NCBI RefSeq assembly: GCF_046244385.1
Contig: NZ_CP176366.1
Location: 2,232,001-2,296,000, forward strand
DNA length: 64,000 nucleotides
Origin: Methanospirillum stamsii
Lineage (GTDB): Archaea; Halobacteriota; Methanomicrobia; Methanomicrobiales; Methanospirillaceae
Direction: 5' to 3'
Shown: positions 26,628 through 35,348 of the stretch, piece after piece
Numbering within the stretch: position 1 is the first letter of the stretch
Layout of the letters: every line of letters begins with the position of its first letter
Notes under the pieces: generated by a model
The model's database searches: none
Seen by the model: only the letters and a program-made list of their open reading frames with translations
Told to the model about the DNA's origin: nothing
Position numbers and translations under genes: made by a program

Positions 26628-29060
26628 ATGGAGTACTCTAACATACAGGAACGATTATTATTGTATATGACTCATTTCCGCTGCTACCTGTTCATCTCCC
26701 TGTTTCTTCTGCTCGTCTTGAACACTTCCGGAATTCTGGCAGATTCATCCCCTTCGGATCTGCTCATCCTGACTGAGGAATATGCCCCGTTCAATTACCT
26801 GGAAGATGGAACCTTAAAAGGACTGTCTGTGGATCTTCTTGAATCTGCTTTCCACCACATGGGTTCCTCCATTACCCGTGATGATTTTTCCTTGGGTTCA
26901 TGGAGTGAGGCCTATCAGACCGCTCTTACTCGAAATAATACCATCCTCTTTACCATGGCCCGGATACCGGAACGGGAAGATAAATTCCAGTGGGCCGGAC
27001 CCATTATCACCGATGCAAAAGTTCTCTTTGGAATCCCCGATGAGAATTCCTCTATCCTTCATAACGACATCACATCGTACCGGATTGTTGCAATATCAGA
27101 TGACAGTGGGTACCAACTCGCCCTTGATGCTGGTGCATCCCCGGACCAGGTAATTGTGGTATCGTCAGCCGGGGAGGCTATCCGGATGGTGGAGAATGGG
27201 ACTGCAGATGTCTGGAGTTATGGAGAAATGGCAGGAAATGAACAAATTAACCGGTATGCAAACAATCCGGAGAAGTTCACTCCACTCCTTGATATCGGGA
27301 CGGTAGAGGAATATTTTGCAATTCAAAAGGATACTGACCCCGCATTTGTCAGAGAACTCAATGATACTCTTGCCACACTGAAAACAGAGCGGACAGAATC
27401 CGGTTCGTCCGAATATGAGCAGATTGTGTACAGGTATCTTCCGGTGCAGTGTGCTGAATCAGAGATAACGTCACAAATGGTAACTGATCTGGTAAACCTC
27501 ACTGCGGAGGCGATCGCTGAAAATACCCTGGAAACATTAGATAAGATAAATGCCGGAGATGAACCATACAAGGATCCGGACATTCCCGGGCTGTATGTCT
27601 TTGTATACACAATTGATGGAATACTCATCGCTGATGCAGGTAACCCCCATCTCATCGGTAAGAAAATGACTGGAAAAGGGGATGTAACCGGGAAAATGTT
27701 CCGGGATGAAATGATAACCGGTGCAATTGACCATGGAACCGGATGGGTGCATTATGTCTTCTCTCATCCTGCCATGAGTGGTATATTTCCAAAGAAGAGT
27801 TATTACCGGCTGGTAACCGGAAGTGACGGTAGTGATTACGTGGTAATCAGCGGCAGATACATGTCCTGTGCATATCTCTGGCAGTCTTCGAAAGAAAGCC
27901 ATGACAGGAGTATTGAGATGGATATCCAGGATGATGGGAAGATCCTTCTCGCAGGCACCCGGAATGAAACCGGACAAAAGGATATCCTGGTCCTTCGGTA
28001 TCTCCCAACCGGAAAGAATGACCTCTCATTTGGTAACAACGGGGCTGTTATCTTTAGCGGAGATGCGGGAAAAGATGATTATGCCTTTGGTGTCACCTAT
28101 GATACATCCGGGAATGTCCTGGTAGCCGGACGGGAGCACAACGGTCATGATCCTGACATGATCCTTCTTAAATATCTCCCTGATGGAACACCCGACACAG
28201 ATTTCGGAGATAACGGAGTTGTCAGGTATGCGGGTCCGGGGAATGGTACCGATTCGTTCCGGGGTCTTTTTGTTCAGGATGACGGAGCAGTTCTTTTAAC
28301 CGGTGAGATGAATATGAGCCATCATAAAGAGATGATAGCCGTCCGGGTATCTCCTGACGGAATAGTGGATGAAACATTCGCCGATTCCGGGATCTTTATT
28401 CTCAACCGTACAGATGATGCAGACAGTTATGGATTTGCCATCGCTCCGGATAAGGAGGGTAGAATTGTTTTAACCGGAGGGATTGTGGTTCCTGGTGATG
28501 ATAATAGTTCCATTGCGACCGTCAGGCTACAAAAGAACGGAGAGCCGGACAGTTCCTTTGGAATAGACGGGCTTGCAATATATCAGGGGGACGGTGGCGG
28601 TCCGGATTACGGGAACTGGGTTTCAGTCTCTTCGGACGATAAAATCATGGTTCTTGGTACAGAAACTGATACTCATGGCTCTTATGACATCGTTCTCTTA
28701 CGATATTGCCCGGACGGAACGCTTGATACCTCGTTTGGTGATGCAGGTGTTGTGGTTTATGGAGGATCCGGATACGATTATGCATGGGGAAAGACGATTC
28801 AGGATGACGGAAAGATAGTTATCGCCGGAACAAGTGAGATCCAGGGGGTTACTACGCCGATTCTGATCCGGTACAATCCGGATGGAACACCTGACATGAC
28901 TTTTGGTGAGTCTGGAATATTTACCTTTGAAGCATTTGGACCCGGAATGCTTTATGGGGTGCATGCGGATTCAGATGGTGTCCTCTATGCAAACGGCTAT
29001 ATTACAAAGGAAGGGCGGGATATCTCGCTACTTGTAAAGATCCCTGCTGAAAATTTTTAA
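26628..29060 (+). CDS. Secreted SBP3 - Cache - delta-60 repeat fusion protein
   Basis: An 810-residue exported protein. The ATG at 26628 is used here; the ATG at 26667 (MTHFRCYLFISLFLLLVLN) would give a tidier signal peptide. After it, about 40-265 is a type-3 solute-binding domain (LLILTEEYAPFNYLEDGTLKGLSVDLL, with WAGPIIT), about 300-415 a single-Cache sensor-like domain (YVFVYTIDGILIADAGNPHLIGKKMTGKGD..GWVHYVFSHP), and about 425-810 some seven delta-60-type repeats with the phrase RYxPDGTxDxxFGxxGV. All parts are exported domains without any signalling output or membrane helix at the end. This looks like a ligand-binding surface protein. The combination is unusual. Confidence 0.85.
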   Translation: MEYSNIQERLLLYMTHFRCYLFISLFLLLVLNTSGILADSSPSDLLILTEEYAPFNYLEDGTLKGLSVDLLESAFHHMGSSITRDDFSLGSWSEAYQTALTRNNTILFTMARIPEREDKFQWAGPIITDAKVLFGIPDENSSILHNDITSYRIVAISDDSGYQLALDAGASPDQVIVVSSAGEAIRMVENGTADVWSYGEMAGNEQINRYANNPEKFTPLLDIGTVEEYFAIQKDTDPAFVRELNDTLATLKTERTESGSSEYEQIVYRYLPVQCAESEITSQMVTDLVNLTAEAIAENTLETLDKINAGDEPYKDPDIPGLYVFVYTIDGILIADAGNPHLIGKKMTGKGDVTGKMFRDEMITGAIDHGTGWVHYVFSHPAMSGIFPKKSYYRLVTGSDGSDYVVISGRYMSCAYLWQSSKESHDRSIEMDIQDDGKILLAGTRNETGQKDILVLRYLPTGKNDLSFGNNGAVIFSGDAGKDDYAFGVTYDTSGNVLVAGREHNGHDPDMILLKYLPDGTPDTDFGDNGVVRYAGPGNGTDSFRGLFVQDDGAVLLTGEMNMSHHKEMIAVRVSPDGIVDETFADSGIFILNRTDDADSYGFAIAPDKEGRIVLTGGIVVPGDDNSSIATVRLQKNGEPDSSFGIDGLAIYQGDGGGPDYGNWVSVSSDDKIMVLGTETDTHGSYDIVLLRYCPDGTLDTSFGDAGVVVYGGSGYDYAWGKTIQDDGKIVIAGTSEIQGVTTPILIRYNPDGTPDMTFGESGIFTFEAFGPGMLYGVHADSDGVLYANGYITKEGRDISLLVKIPAENF

Positions 29061-29382
29061 ATTTTTGAAAATTTTTTCCGCAAACCGATAATTGTGAAAA
29101 TAAAATTTTTGATCACTTGAATAATCTACAGAGACCCATTTACCGGATGATTCCAGCAATGATGATATTTCCTGAGAAATGTATTCCACATATCTTCGTT
29201 CTTTGATCTATTTTTAAGTGTTTCTCTATTGCGTTGCAATATAGTGTTTTATTTTAATTTTTATGAGAAAAATTTATAAAATTAGAAACATCGCTCAGCA
29301 CCAGTCCTCATTGGGGTTTATATATGCTGTGAAAATTATTAGTTCAGTTTTTGTTGAAAATTACATAAAAAAACGTGAAATT

Positions 29383-30345
29383 ATGAGTGTATCATCTATT
29401 CCTAAAGTAATATCCGGAGATTTAGAATCGCTTCAGAATATAATTGATTCAATACCGTATGCAGTTTTTGTAATTGGATCGAATGGATCATTTATTGATT
29501 GTAACAGTTCAGCATTACAGGTTTTTAATGCTTCAAGTCGCGATGATGTGATTGGAAAAGTTCCAAGCATCCTCGCTCCTGAAAAACAGCCAAATGGTAA
29601 TGAATCAGGAATAGAGGTCAACACGTACATCCAAAATACACACCGATCAGGCTCATCAAGTTTTTATTTTTATCACCAAACTTTTGATAAGAGGGTTTTT
29701 CCTGCACATGTTACCCTCAAAAGGATAATATACGGGGGTGATACCTGCCTTTTATCTATAATTATTGATATGACTGGACAAGTACGTATAGAAGAAAACC
29801 AGGCACTTATTCATGAAAACCCATATGCCTTAATAAAACTCAATCCGGATCTGACAATAGCAGATGTAAATCCTGCTTTTCTTACAATAACCGGATATAA
29901 AAAAGAAGAATGGATAGGAAGATCCGCAGGTGATTTCAAAGTCCTGAAAGGGGATGGTCCGACACCCCTGGACGCAATCAACACCAAGTCAACATTACGA
30001 GGCACCTATGTAGCTGATTTTCCTAATGGGATTACATCAATGGAGTATTCATATATCCCGATTTTTGATCCCAACGGAATCATCATGTATGTTTATGCTA
30101 TTTTTGCAGACCGGACCCAGTTGGATTCAAAAATAAATGAGTTAGGTTTCCTTATTAGAGATAATCCTGGAGCAATCGCTACAATTGATCTTCAGGGAAA
30201 TTTTAAGGCTGTAAATCCCGCATTTCAGGAGATGTCTCACATTTCTGAAGAAAAATTGTTATCAATGAATGTTAGTGACCTAAAAATTTTGAGTAAGCAG
30301 GGGATTTCATTTTCTGACATCATATCATCAAAAAAGGCATCTAAA
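29383..30345 (+). pseudogene. Multi-PAS chemoreceptor, fragment 1 (N-terminus)
   Basis: The ATG at 29383 gives MSVSSIPKVISGDLES; an in-frame ATG at 29263 would add 40 A/T-rich-coded residues. PAS 1 (DSIPYAVFVIGSNG), PAS 2 (ENPYALIKLNPDLTIADVNPAF) and the first part of PAS 3 (DNPGAIATIDLQGNFKAVNPAFQEM) follow. The frame runs into the IS1634 element and stops at 30366. Excising that element continues it in fragment 2. The complete receptor would have been a soluble five-or-more PAS protein ending in an MCP signalling domain beside cheW. There are no membrane helices. It is broken and probably inactive. Confidence 0.88.
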
Positions 30346-32203
30346 CCTAAGTTTATGAATTTATAACTTACAAATGACTAATTCGCTTTTCTTCAAACAA
30401 TTTTTTGAAACCCATCTTCTTCAGCTGACTCGCTATTTTATCATTAAGATTCAGGTACCAGTAACATTTCTCTTCATTTTCTACTTCAATCTCTACATAT
30501 TCAACTCTTCTCAACCTTCGAATCAGTTCATCGAAATCATAAATCCTCTCATTTTTACTTAATTGGTTTAATTTATGATTATAAACAACTCTAAGCCATA
30601 GGGCCATCATCGATACAAAAAAGGTCCCCCGGATTCTGTGATTTTTCCAATGTCTCACCGGAGCAATGTTAAGATGAGATTTCAGTGAATAAAATGTTTT
30701 TTCGACGAAATCCTTGCCTAGATACTCTCTGACAACTTCAGAAGCTGTTAAAGTTGTATCTGAAGAATAGAGAATATATTTACCATCAAATGCCTCTGAC
30801 TGAAAAATTTCCTCTTCATTATATTCCCATTTTAAATTATAGTTCGTTTTCTCTTTTTTTATGTATATTTTAAAAAATTTCAGATATTCTCCTGCAATCT
30901 CTGCAATTTTAGATTCAATTTCCTGTTTTTTTAAACCTGCTAGATTATCACATAATTCAGTTAAATCCTCATCAATTTCCATTAATAGTGCATTTCGAGT
31001 ATCAAAGGTCTCCATCTGTTTAGCAATATTGACATATACAACTCCGGCATTATCTCTTCCAAATAAACGACCATTAACTCTTGTGGCGTATATTGCACTT
31101 TTTTTTGTAGATTTCACACGGTTAGTGACATGTAAAGTTACCTCGGTCTGTCTGATTAATGAAATGACTTCATCAGATAATTTTTGGACCCCGCAGATAA
31201 GATTCCAACCTAATGCTTCGATATCTCTAATTGACTCTTCAGAAGTATTTCCTCGGTCCCAAATTAGTGTACCTGGCTCTAAAGACATCTCTATCATTTG
31301 AACTAGCAATTCTTTGACCGAAGACATTGAATTGAAATTTCCTGGTAACAAAAAATAGGAAACTGGTACTTTATCGAATTTTGATACCAAAACACAGAGA
31401 TTGATTTGTTTCTGGTTCACATGTCTCGAATTGTATCCTTTTTCTCCCAGATTATCTCCATTTCCAAAAATTAAAACTGGTGTCAGATCATATGCAAGAA
31501 TTTCAGTCCCTTCATTAAGTAATGGATTATTGAATCTCCAAAATGAGTAGAGTTCATCACAAATTAAAGAACTAAAATCGGTAAACCCATCTGCAGTTGT
31601 ATCCTTATAGCATACACGATCTAAAGCTGAATAAAATGCACTATCCGTAAAATAATCTCCAGGTAAGCCAGATAAATCCGGAATTACGGTAGTCCGGACC
31701 CAATCACCAAGATTCGTCGCACTTTCAGGGTGTAAGGCTTTATTGATGGCCCAGGCAGTCAATATTTTTCCAGGAGATTTCCCTTCAATATTATCATCAC
31801 CACAACAGACTGAATCAATGATGGTCGGCATATTCAGTTCTGTTTTAGCGATATTCCAAAAAACAGTTACATCTCCAGCTTGTTTAGATTGTTCGGGATA
31901 TAAAGGGGTCTGAACATGAGCTGACTTCTTTGGCAATGGGATGTTCTTTTCATCACTCTCTTTACCGAGATATCGAATAAACCTGGTTTTAACCTTGCCT
32001 TCTTCTCTATATGATTCATATTCAGCCAGGTACACTGCATTTCCCTTTTTAATTCGTTTAATGTGCATGTAAGTTATAATTATAACTTACAATTAGATAA
32101 GCCTTTCGCTTGAAAATTGCTAATCGTTTAAAGAATAGAGAATTCTAAACTAATTTTTTCAGATCACGCTATGCAAAATGAGATATAAATTCATAAATTC
32201 AGG
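30346..32203 (-). mobile_element. IS1634-type insertion sequence, copy 1
   Basis: An 1858-bp element inside PAS 3 of the chemoreceptor. Ends read inward CCTAAGTTTATGAATTTATA and CCTGAATTTATGAATTTATA, and the target duplication TCTAAA flanks it (30340-30345, 32204-32209). Removing it joins GCA-TCT-AAA to GGA-ATG-GCG in frame. A palindrome abuts the transposase start (32069-32090). Copy 2 lies at 37.8 kb in the same gene, in opposite orientation. The two are related but clearly different in sequence. Confidence 0.88.
30368..32068 (-). CDS. IS1634/IS4-type transposase, copy 1
   Basis: A 566-residue DDE transposase beginning MHIKRIKKGNAVYLAEYESY. DLTPVLIFGNGDNLGEKGYNSRH holds the first Asp, LIWDRGNTSEESI the second, and DGKYILYSSDTTLT...VEKTFYSLKSHLNIAPVRHWKNHRIRG the catalytic Glu region. 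The frame is intact, so the copy may be active. It differs from copy 2 at many positions across its length, which argues for two separate arrivals or an old duplication. Confidence 0.9.
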   Translation of the reverse strand: MHIKRIKKGNAVYLAEYESYREEGKVKTRFIRYLGKESDEKNIPLPKKSAHVQTPLYPEQSKQAGDVTVFWNIAKTELNMPTIIDSVCCGDDNIEGKSPGKILTAWAINKALHPESATNLGDWVRTTVIPDLSGLPGDYFTDSAFYSALDRVCYKDTTADGFTDFSSLICDELYSFWRFNNPLLNEGTEILAYDLTPVLIFGNGDNLGEKGYNSRHVNQKQINLCVLVSKFDKVPVSYFLLPGNFNSMSSVKELLVQMIEMSLEPGTLIWDRGNTSEESIRDIEALGWNLICGVQKLSDEVISLIRQTEVTLHVTNRVKSTKKSAIYATRVNGRLFGRDNAGVVYVNIAKQMETFDTRNALLMEIDEDLTELCDNLAGLKKQEIESKIAEIAGEYLKFFKIYIKKEKTNYNLKWEYNEEEIFQSEAFDGKYILYSSDTTLTASEVVREYLGKDFVEKTFYSLKSHLNIAPVRHWKNHRIRGTFFVSMMALWLRVVYNHKLNQLSKNERIYDFDELIRRLRRVEYVEIEVENEEKCYWYLNLNDKIASQLKKMGFKKLFEEKRISHL

Positions 32204-32747
32204 TCTAAAGGAATGGCGATAATCGATTTTGGCTGGGCTGTAAAAACACTTGAAATTACCTATATTCCAGTATTAGACGCAAGAGGTGAAGTGACCGGAC
32301 TTTTGGGGATGCATATCGATGTAACAGACCAGATAACGAGGCTCAATGAAATTGAATCCTTTATCAGTGAAAGTCCTCATGCTGTCATGACATTAAACCC
32401 GGAAATGGAAGTTATTGATGTAAACCCTGCTTTTTGTAATATTTCAGGATTTACCCGTGAAAAGGTCATGGGAATGAAACATGGCGAATTTAAATCGAAA
32501 GACAGAGTCGGGGCAACGGCAGCAGAGGTAATTAAAAATAAGAAGGCCATGGGTGGAAAAATAATCTGCCTCTTTCCGGATGGCATCAGGCATCTGGAGT
32601 ATACCTATGTCCCGATTTTTGATAAAGCTGGAAAAGTAAGCAAGATCTTTGATATTTTTTCAGATGTCACGTCGCTTATTGAGAAGATCAATGAATCAGA
32701 AACCCTTATTAAGGAGAATCCTGCATCAATTGTATCACTGGATATTA
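32204..32747 (+). pseudogene. Multi-PAS chemoreceptor, fragment 2
   Basis: Continues fragment 1 in frame from TCT-AAA. It holds the end of PAS 3 (DFGWAVKTLEITYIPVLDARGEV...MHIDVTDQ), all of PAS 4 (SPHAVMTLNPEMEVIDVNPAFCNIS to IFDIFSDVTSL) and the start of PAS 5 (LIKENPASIVSLDI). It ends abruptly at an IS630 element. The rest of PAS 5 and the linker to the HAMP-like region, probably about 100 or more residues, are not found in the window. Confidence 0.87.
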
Positions 32748-32793
32748 TAGTTAGTTGCAATACTTTCTATACTATTGAATTTAAATATGGTTT

Positions 32794-33285
32794 ATGGTAA
32801 ATGTCCAGCAAATAACAATCATACCTCACATTACTCAAAGTGATTTGCTTAAAAAAATTAAAGATTATGAACTAGGGGCCAAAATCCACAAGCGGCTAAC
32901 CTTTATTAATCTTCGGTATTCGAATATACCCGTAAAGGAAGCATGTAAATTAGTGGGTATTTCTCCGGGAACGGGTTATACGTGGCAGGATAGGTGGAAT
33001 TCAGAAGGTTATGCAGGTTTAATTCCAAAATATGCTGGTGGAAAGCCAGCAAAACTTTCAGATATTGAAAAGGATCAATTATATGAGATTTTACACACTC
33101 GCAATTTTTGGACAACCTCTGAAGTTCGAGAGTTAATTTTTTTAAAATTTTCCGTAAATTATAGTATGGACCAAATAAGGAGAATTTTAAAGAAATATAA
33201 AATGCTTTTTGGGAAATTATATCCGCAAGATTATCGTCGCCCTGAAAACGCAGAGGAAATTTTAAAAAAAGACTCCCAAAAATGA
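32794..33285 (+). CDS. IS630 transposase, ORF A (DNA-binding part)
   Basis: A 163-residue protein with a helix-turn-helix N-terminus (LRYSNIPVKEACKLVGISPGTGYTW) and a second winged-helix-like part (DQLYEILHTRNFWTTSEVRELI). It ends KKDSQK and overlaps ORF B by four bases (ATGA). A -1 slip on CAAAAA at the stop would read on as QKMSKNVVIGF, so a single fused transposase by frameshift is plausible, as in other IS630 elements. Confidence 0.85.
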   Translation: MVNVQQITIIPHITQSDLLKKIKDYELGAKIHKRLTFINLRYSNIPVKEACKLVGISPGTGYTWQDRWNSEGYAGLIPKYAGGKPAKLSDIEKDQLYEILHTRNFWTTSEVRELIFLKFSVNYSMDQIRRILKKYKMLFGKLYPQDYRRPENAEEILKKDSQK

Positions 33286-33824
33286 GCAAAAATGTTGTAA
33301 TCGGCTTTTTGGATGCTAGTTCTCCACAATCTACTGCTAACACTCAACGAGTATGGTTTTTCACAAGAACCCGCATTATAAAAAATACCAGTAAGTTTAG
33401 AGCCAATACCTTTGGAATTTACTCTCCTAATGGGAACTCCATTTTAACATTTCGTGATCACTCTAAAAAAGAGGATATATGTGAAGTCTTAAGTGAATTT
33501 AAAGCAGCAAATCCAGGAAAAAGAATTGTGATAATTCTTGACAACTTCTCATCACATCGATCACAAATGGTCCGTGATTTTTCTGCACAAAATGGTATTG
33601 AGCTAATTTTCCTTCCGCCGTATTCTCCAGATTTAAATCCAATAGAGCAAATTTGGAGAGCTGTCCGGAGAGATCTTTCTACCCTTTTCATTAAGGATCT
33701 TGATCACTTAAAAGCAGAAATTTGGGAAGAATTTTTCTACAGAATTAACCAAATCACCTATTTCAAAGGATGGGCTGAAAAATTTTTGAGCGCAAAATAT
33801 TATTTCAAAATGTTATGCAACTAA
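33282..33824 (+). CDS. IS630 transposase, ORF B (catalytic part)
   Basis: A 180-residue DDE domain: NVVIGFLDASSPQSTANTQRVW (first Asp), KRIVIILDNFSSHRS (second Asp), and LIFLPPYSPDLNPIEQIWRAVRRDL (Glu), which is the signature of IS630/mariner-like enzymes. It is intact. It would be made either as a fusion with ORF A by a -1 frameshift or by reinitiation at the overlapping ATG. Confidence 0.9.
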   Translation: MSKNVVIGFLDASSPQSTANTQRVWFFTRTRIIKNTSKFRANTFGIYSPNGNSILTFRDHSKKEDICEVLSEFKAANPGKRIVIILDNFSSHRSQMVRDFSAQNGIELIFLPPYSPDLNPIEQIWRAVRRDLSTLFIKDLDHLKAEIWEEFFYRINQITYFKGWAEKFLSAKYYFKMLCN

Positions 33825-33828
33825 CTAT

Positions 33829-34263
33829 AAATTATACCTCGATGTCTGTTGTTTATGCAGGCCCTTTGATAACCAGGATCAATTTCTCATCAGACAGGAA
33901 GCGGATTCTGTTCAGGAAATACTTTCAATGTCCAATAATTCAATCATCCTTATCGGAAGCGAGATGATAGACGAAGAAATTTTCCGGATAGGTCATATTC
34001 AGAAACGGGAATTCGTGATGGGTACCACACGACTGATGCAGGAACATATTCAAATTGATGAGAACATAAAACAAAGAACAATATCACTCCGGTCATATGG
34101 GTTCCATGCAGCAGATGCGATTCATATCGCGTGTGCAGAAAAAGCTCAGGCAACTTTTATCACAACAGATAAACAAATACTTCAAACAGCGGAAAAGAAT
34201 AAGATACTACTACAATACAGTGTATTTCATCCAACAATATGGCTGATGGAGAATAATATATGA
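33829..34263 (+). pseudogene. PIN-domain toxin without its start codon
   Basis: Directly after the IS630 right end the frame reads KLYLDVCCLCRPFDNQDQFLIRQEADSV, then GSEMIDEEIFRI, AADAIHIACAEKAQATFITTDKQIL. This matches PIN ribonucleases that start MKxYLDVCCLNRPFD. The conserved first Asp (LDVCC) lies before any usable Met: the codon before AAA is TAT in the IS end, and the first ATG at 33928 would drop this Asp and the PFD motif. The toxin is therefore headless and presumably inactive, while the overlapping antitoxin gene remains whole. Confidence 0.8.
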
Positions 34264-34463
34264 CAACAAAAACAATATCCCGAATCCAACAGGAAGGAAT
34301 GCAGGCTTTAATCAATACTCTCGGTCCGGTTGATGCGATCCGTTTTATTAAAATATTTGATTCTGGTTATGGTGATTATACCAACGAAAGAAAAACCTGG
34401 CTTCCTGATGATCCAGATGAGTATTTCAAATCCATCGAGAGCAGAAGAATAAAAAATAAATAA
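34260..34463 (+). CDS. Antitoxin-type partner of the PIN protein
   Basis: A 67-residue protein (MTTKTISRIQQEGMQALINTLGPVDAIRFIKIFDSGYGDYTNERKTWLP) of a kind repeatedly seen next to PIN genes beginning MKxYLDVCC. Its ATG overlaps the PIN stop. The GPVDAIRFI and GYGDYTxER motifs are the recognisable parts. It presumably binds and blocks the toxin and its own promoter. With the toxin disabled it may now be unneeded and poorly expressed, since its promoter lay upstream of the lost PIN start. Confidence 0.75.
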   Translation: MTTKTISRIQQEGMQALINTLGPVDAIRFIKIFDSGYGDYTNERKTWLPDDPDEYFKSIESRRIKNK

Positions 34464-34576
34464 TCCGTGTGGTTCCGTAAAAAAACCTAATTAAACCTTT
34501 GAATCGGAAGATTTACCTGATGATTCAGGTATTTCATTTTGGTAACAATTGCTTAAGGTGGTACAAGGTGGTCATG

Positions 34577-34739
34577 AGCTCTGTCGATTTATCAAGTGAT
34601 ATGAAATGTGACTTCCAAAATCACTTGACTTATTGGATCCCATATTTTTGAACGAAATGAAAATCTCTACCCAAAAATCATTTAGGAAAATAATCCCGAA
34701 TATTGATTGAATATTATCACTTGATTTTCAGACAGAGCC
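34577..34739. mobile_element. MITE sharing ends with the IS at 17.6 kb
   Basis: A 163-bp element without coding capacity. Its ends read inward AGCTCTGTCGATTTATCAAG and GGCTCTGTCTGAAAATCAAG, each followed by TGATA. These match the terminal repeats of the IS at 17617-19068 (shared core GGCTCTGTC, then ATCAAGTGATA). It may be a non-autonomous derivative mobilised by that IS. No clear target duplication was seen, which suggests age or rearrangement. Confidence 0.75.
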
Positions 34740-34849
34740 AATCAATTGGCAAAATATAAGTATTAAAGATTCGGACCGTCTGATTCGAAAAAATTTCCGG
34801 TTGATACATGAACAGATTAGTAAGTTCCTTATCAGGTCTTTAGATCAGA

Positions 34850-35348
34850 GTGGTAAAATCCTGGCAGCGTTTTACACAGAAAAATTTTGAGTTCTTAAAG
34901 ATTAATACTACTGTGGATCCTCATACATTATCCAGATATTCGATACAGGTATCCGGCATGGTCCAGCGGGTTGGATACCCCCATATTGTCCAGAATATTG
35001 CAAGGAAATATAATATTACCGGGTGTATCGAGAACCTTGAAGGGTACGATGTGCATATCATTGCAGAGGGCAGTCTATCTGACCTTGATGAATTTATCAA
35101 GGCGATTCGAATTGTAGAATATCCGATACATGTTGAAGAGATTTCTATAGTGAAAGAAGAATATTCCGGAGAATTTTCATACTTTAAAGTGATAAGAGGC
35201 TCTCCGGAAGAAGAACTTGCAGAGAGATTTGATACTGCAATTGCTATCTTTTCACGAATGGAGAAGAAACAGGATATTGCCCTTGAGAAGCATGACAAGT
35301 CCATTACATTACAGGAAGAGACACTAGCTCTACAATGTCAAGTTCGAA
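34850..35348 (+). pseudogene. Acylphosphatase-like protein, truncated by an IS701 element
   Basis: From a GTG at 34850, the middle (about 28-115) follows the acylphosphatase fold: RYSIQVSGMVQRVGYPHIVQNIARKYNITGCIENLEGYDVHIIAEG. The usual GVGFR is RVGYP, so the catalytic Arg is absent at its normal position, although the Asn in GCIEN is kept; it may bind rather than cleave. A helical C-terminal part (EELAERFDTAIAIFSRMEKKQDIALEKHDKSITLQEE) runs into the IS and ends with IS-derived residues at 35377. The true C-terminus is missing beyond the IS. Confidence 0.7.

Larger units (their letters stand above)
32748..33827 (+). mobile_element. IS630-family insertion sequence
   Basis: A 1080-bp element. 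Both ends read inward TAGTTAGTTGCA, and a TA lies on each side (32746-32747, 33828-33829), the usual IS630 target. It carries two overlapping ORFs that make the transposase. Left flank is receptor PAS 5, right flank a PIN toxin gene lacking its start. The two flanks do not belong together, so it likely marks a junction left by recombination or deletion between two copies rather than a simple insertion. Confidence 0.88.
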
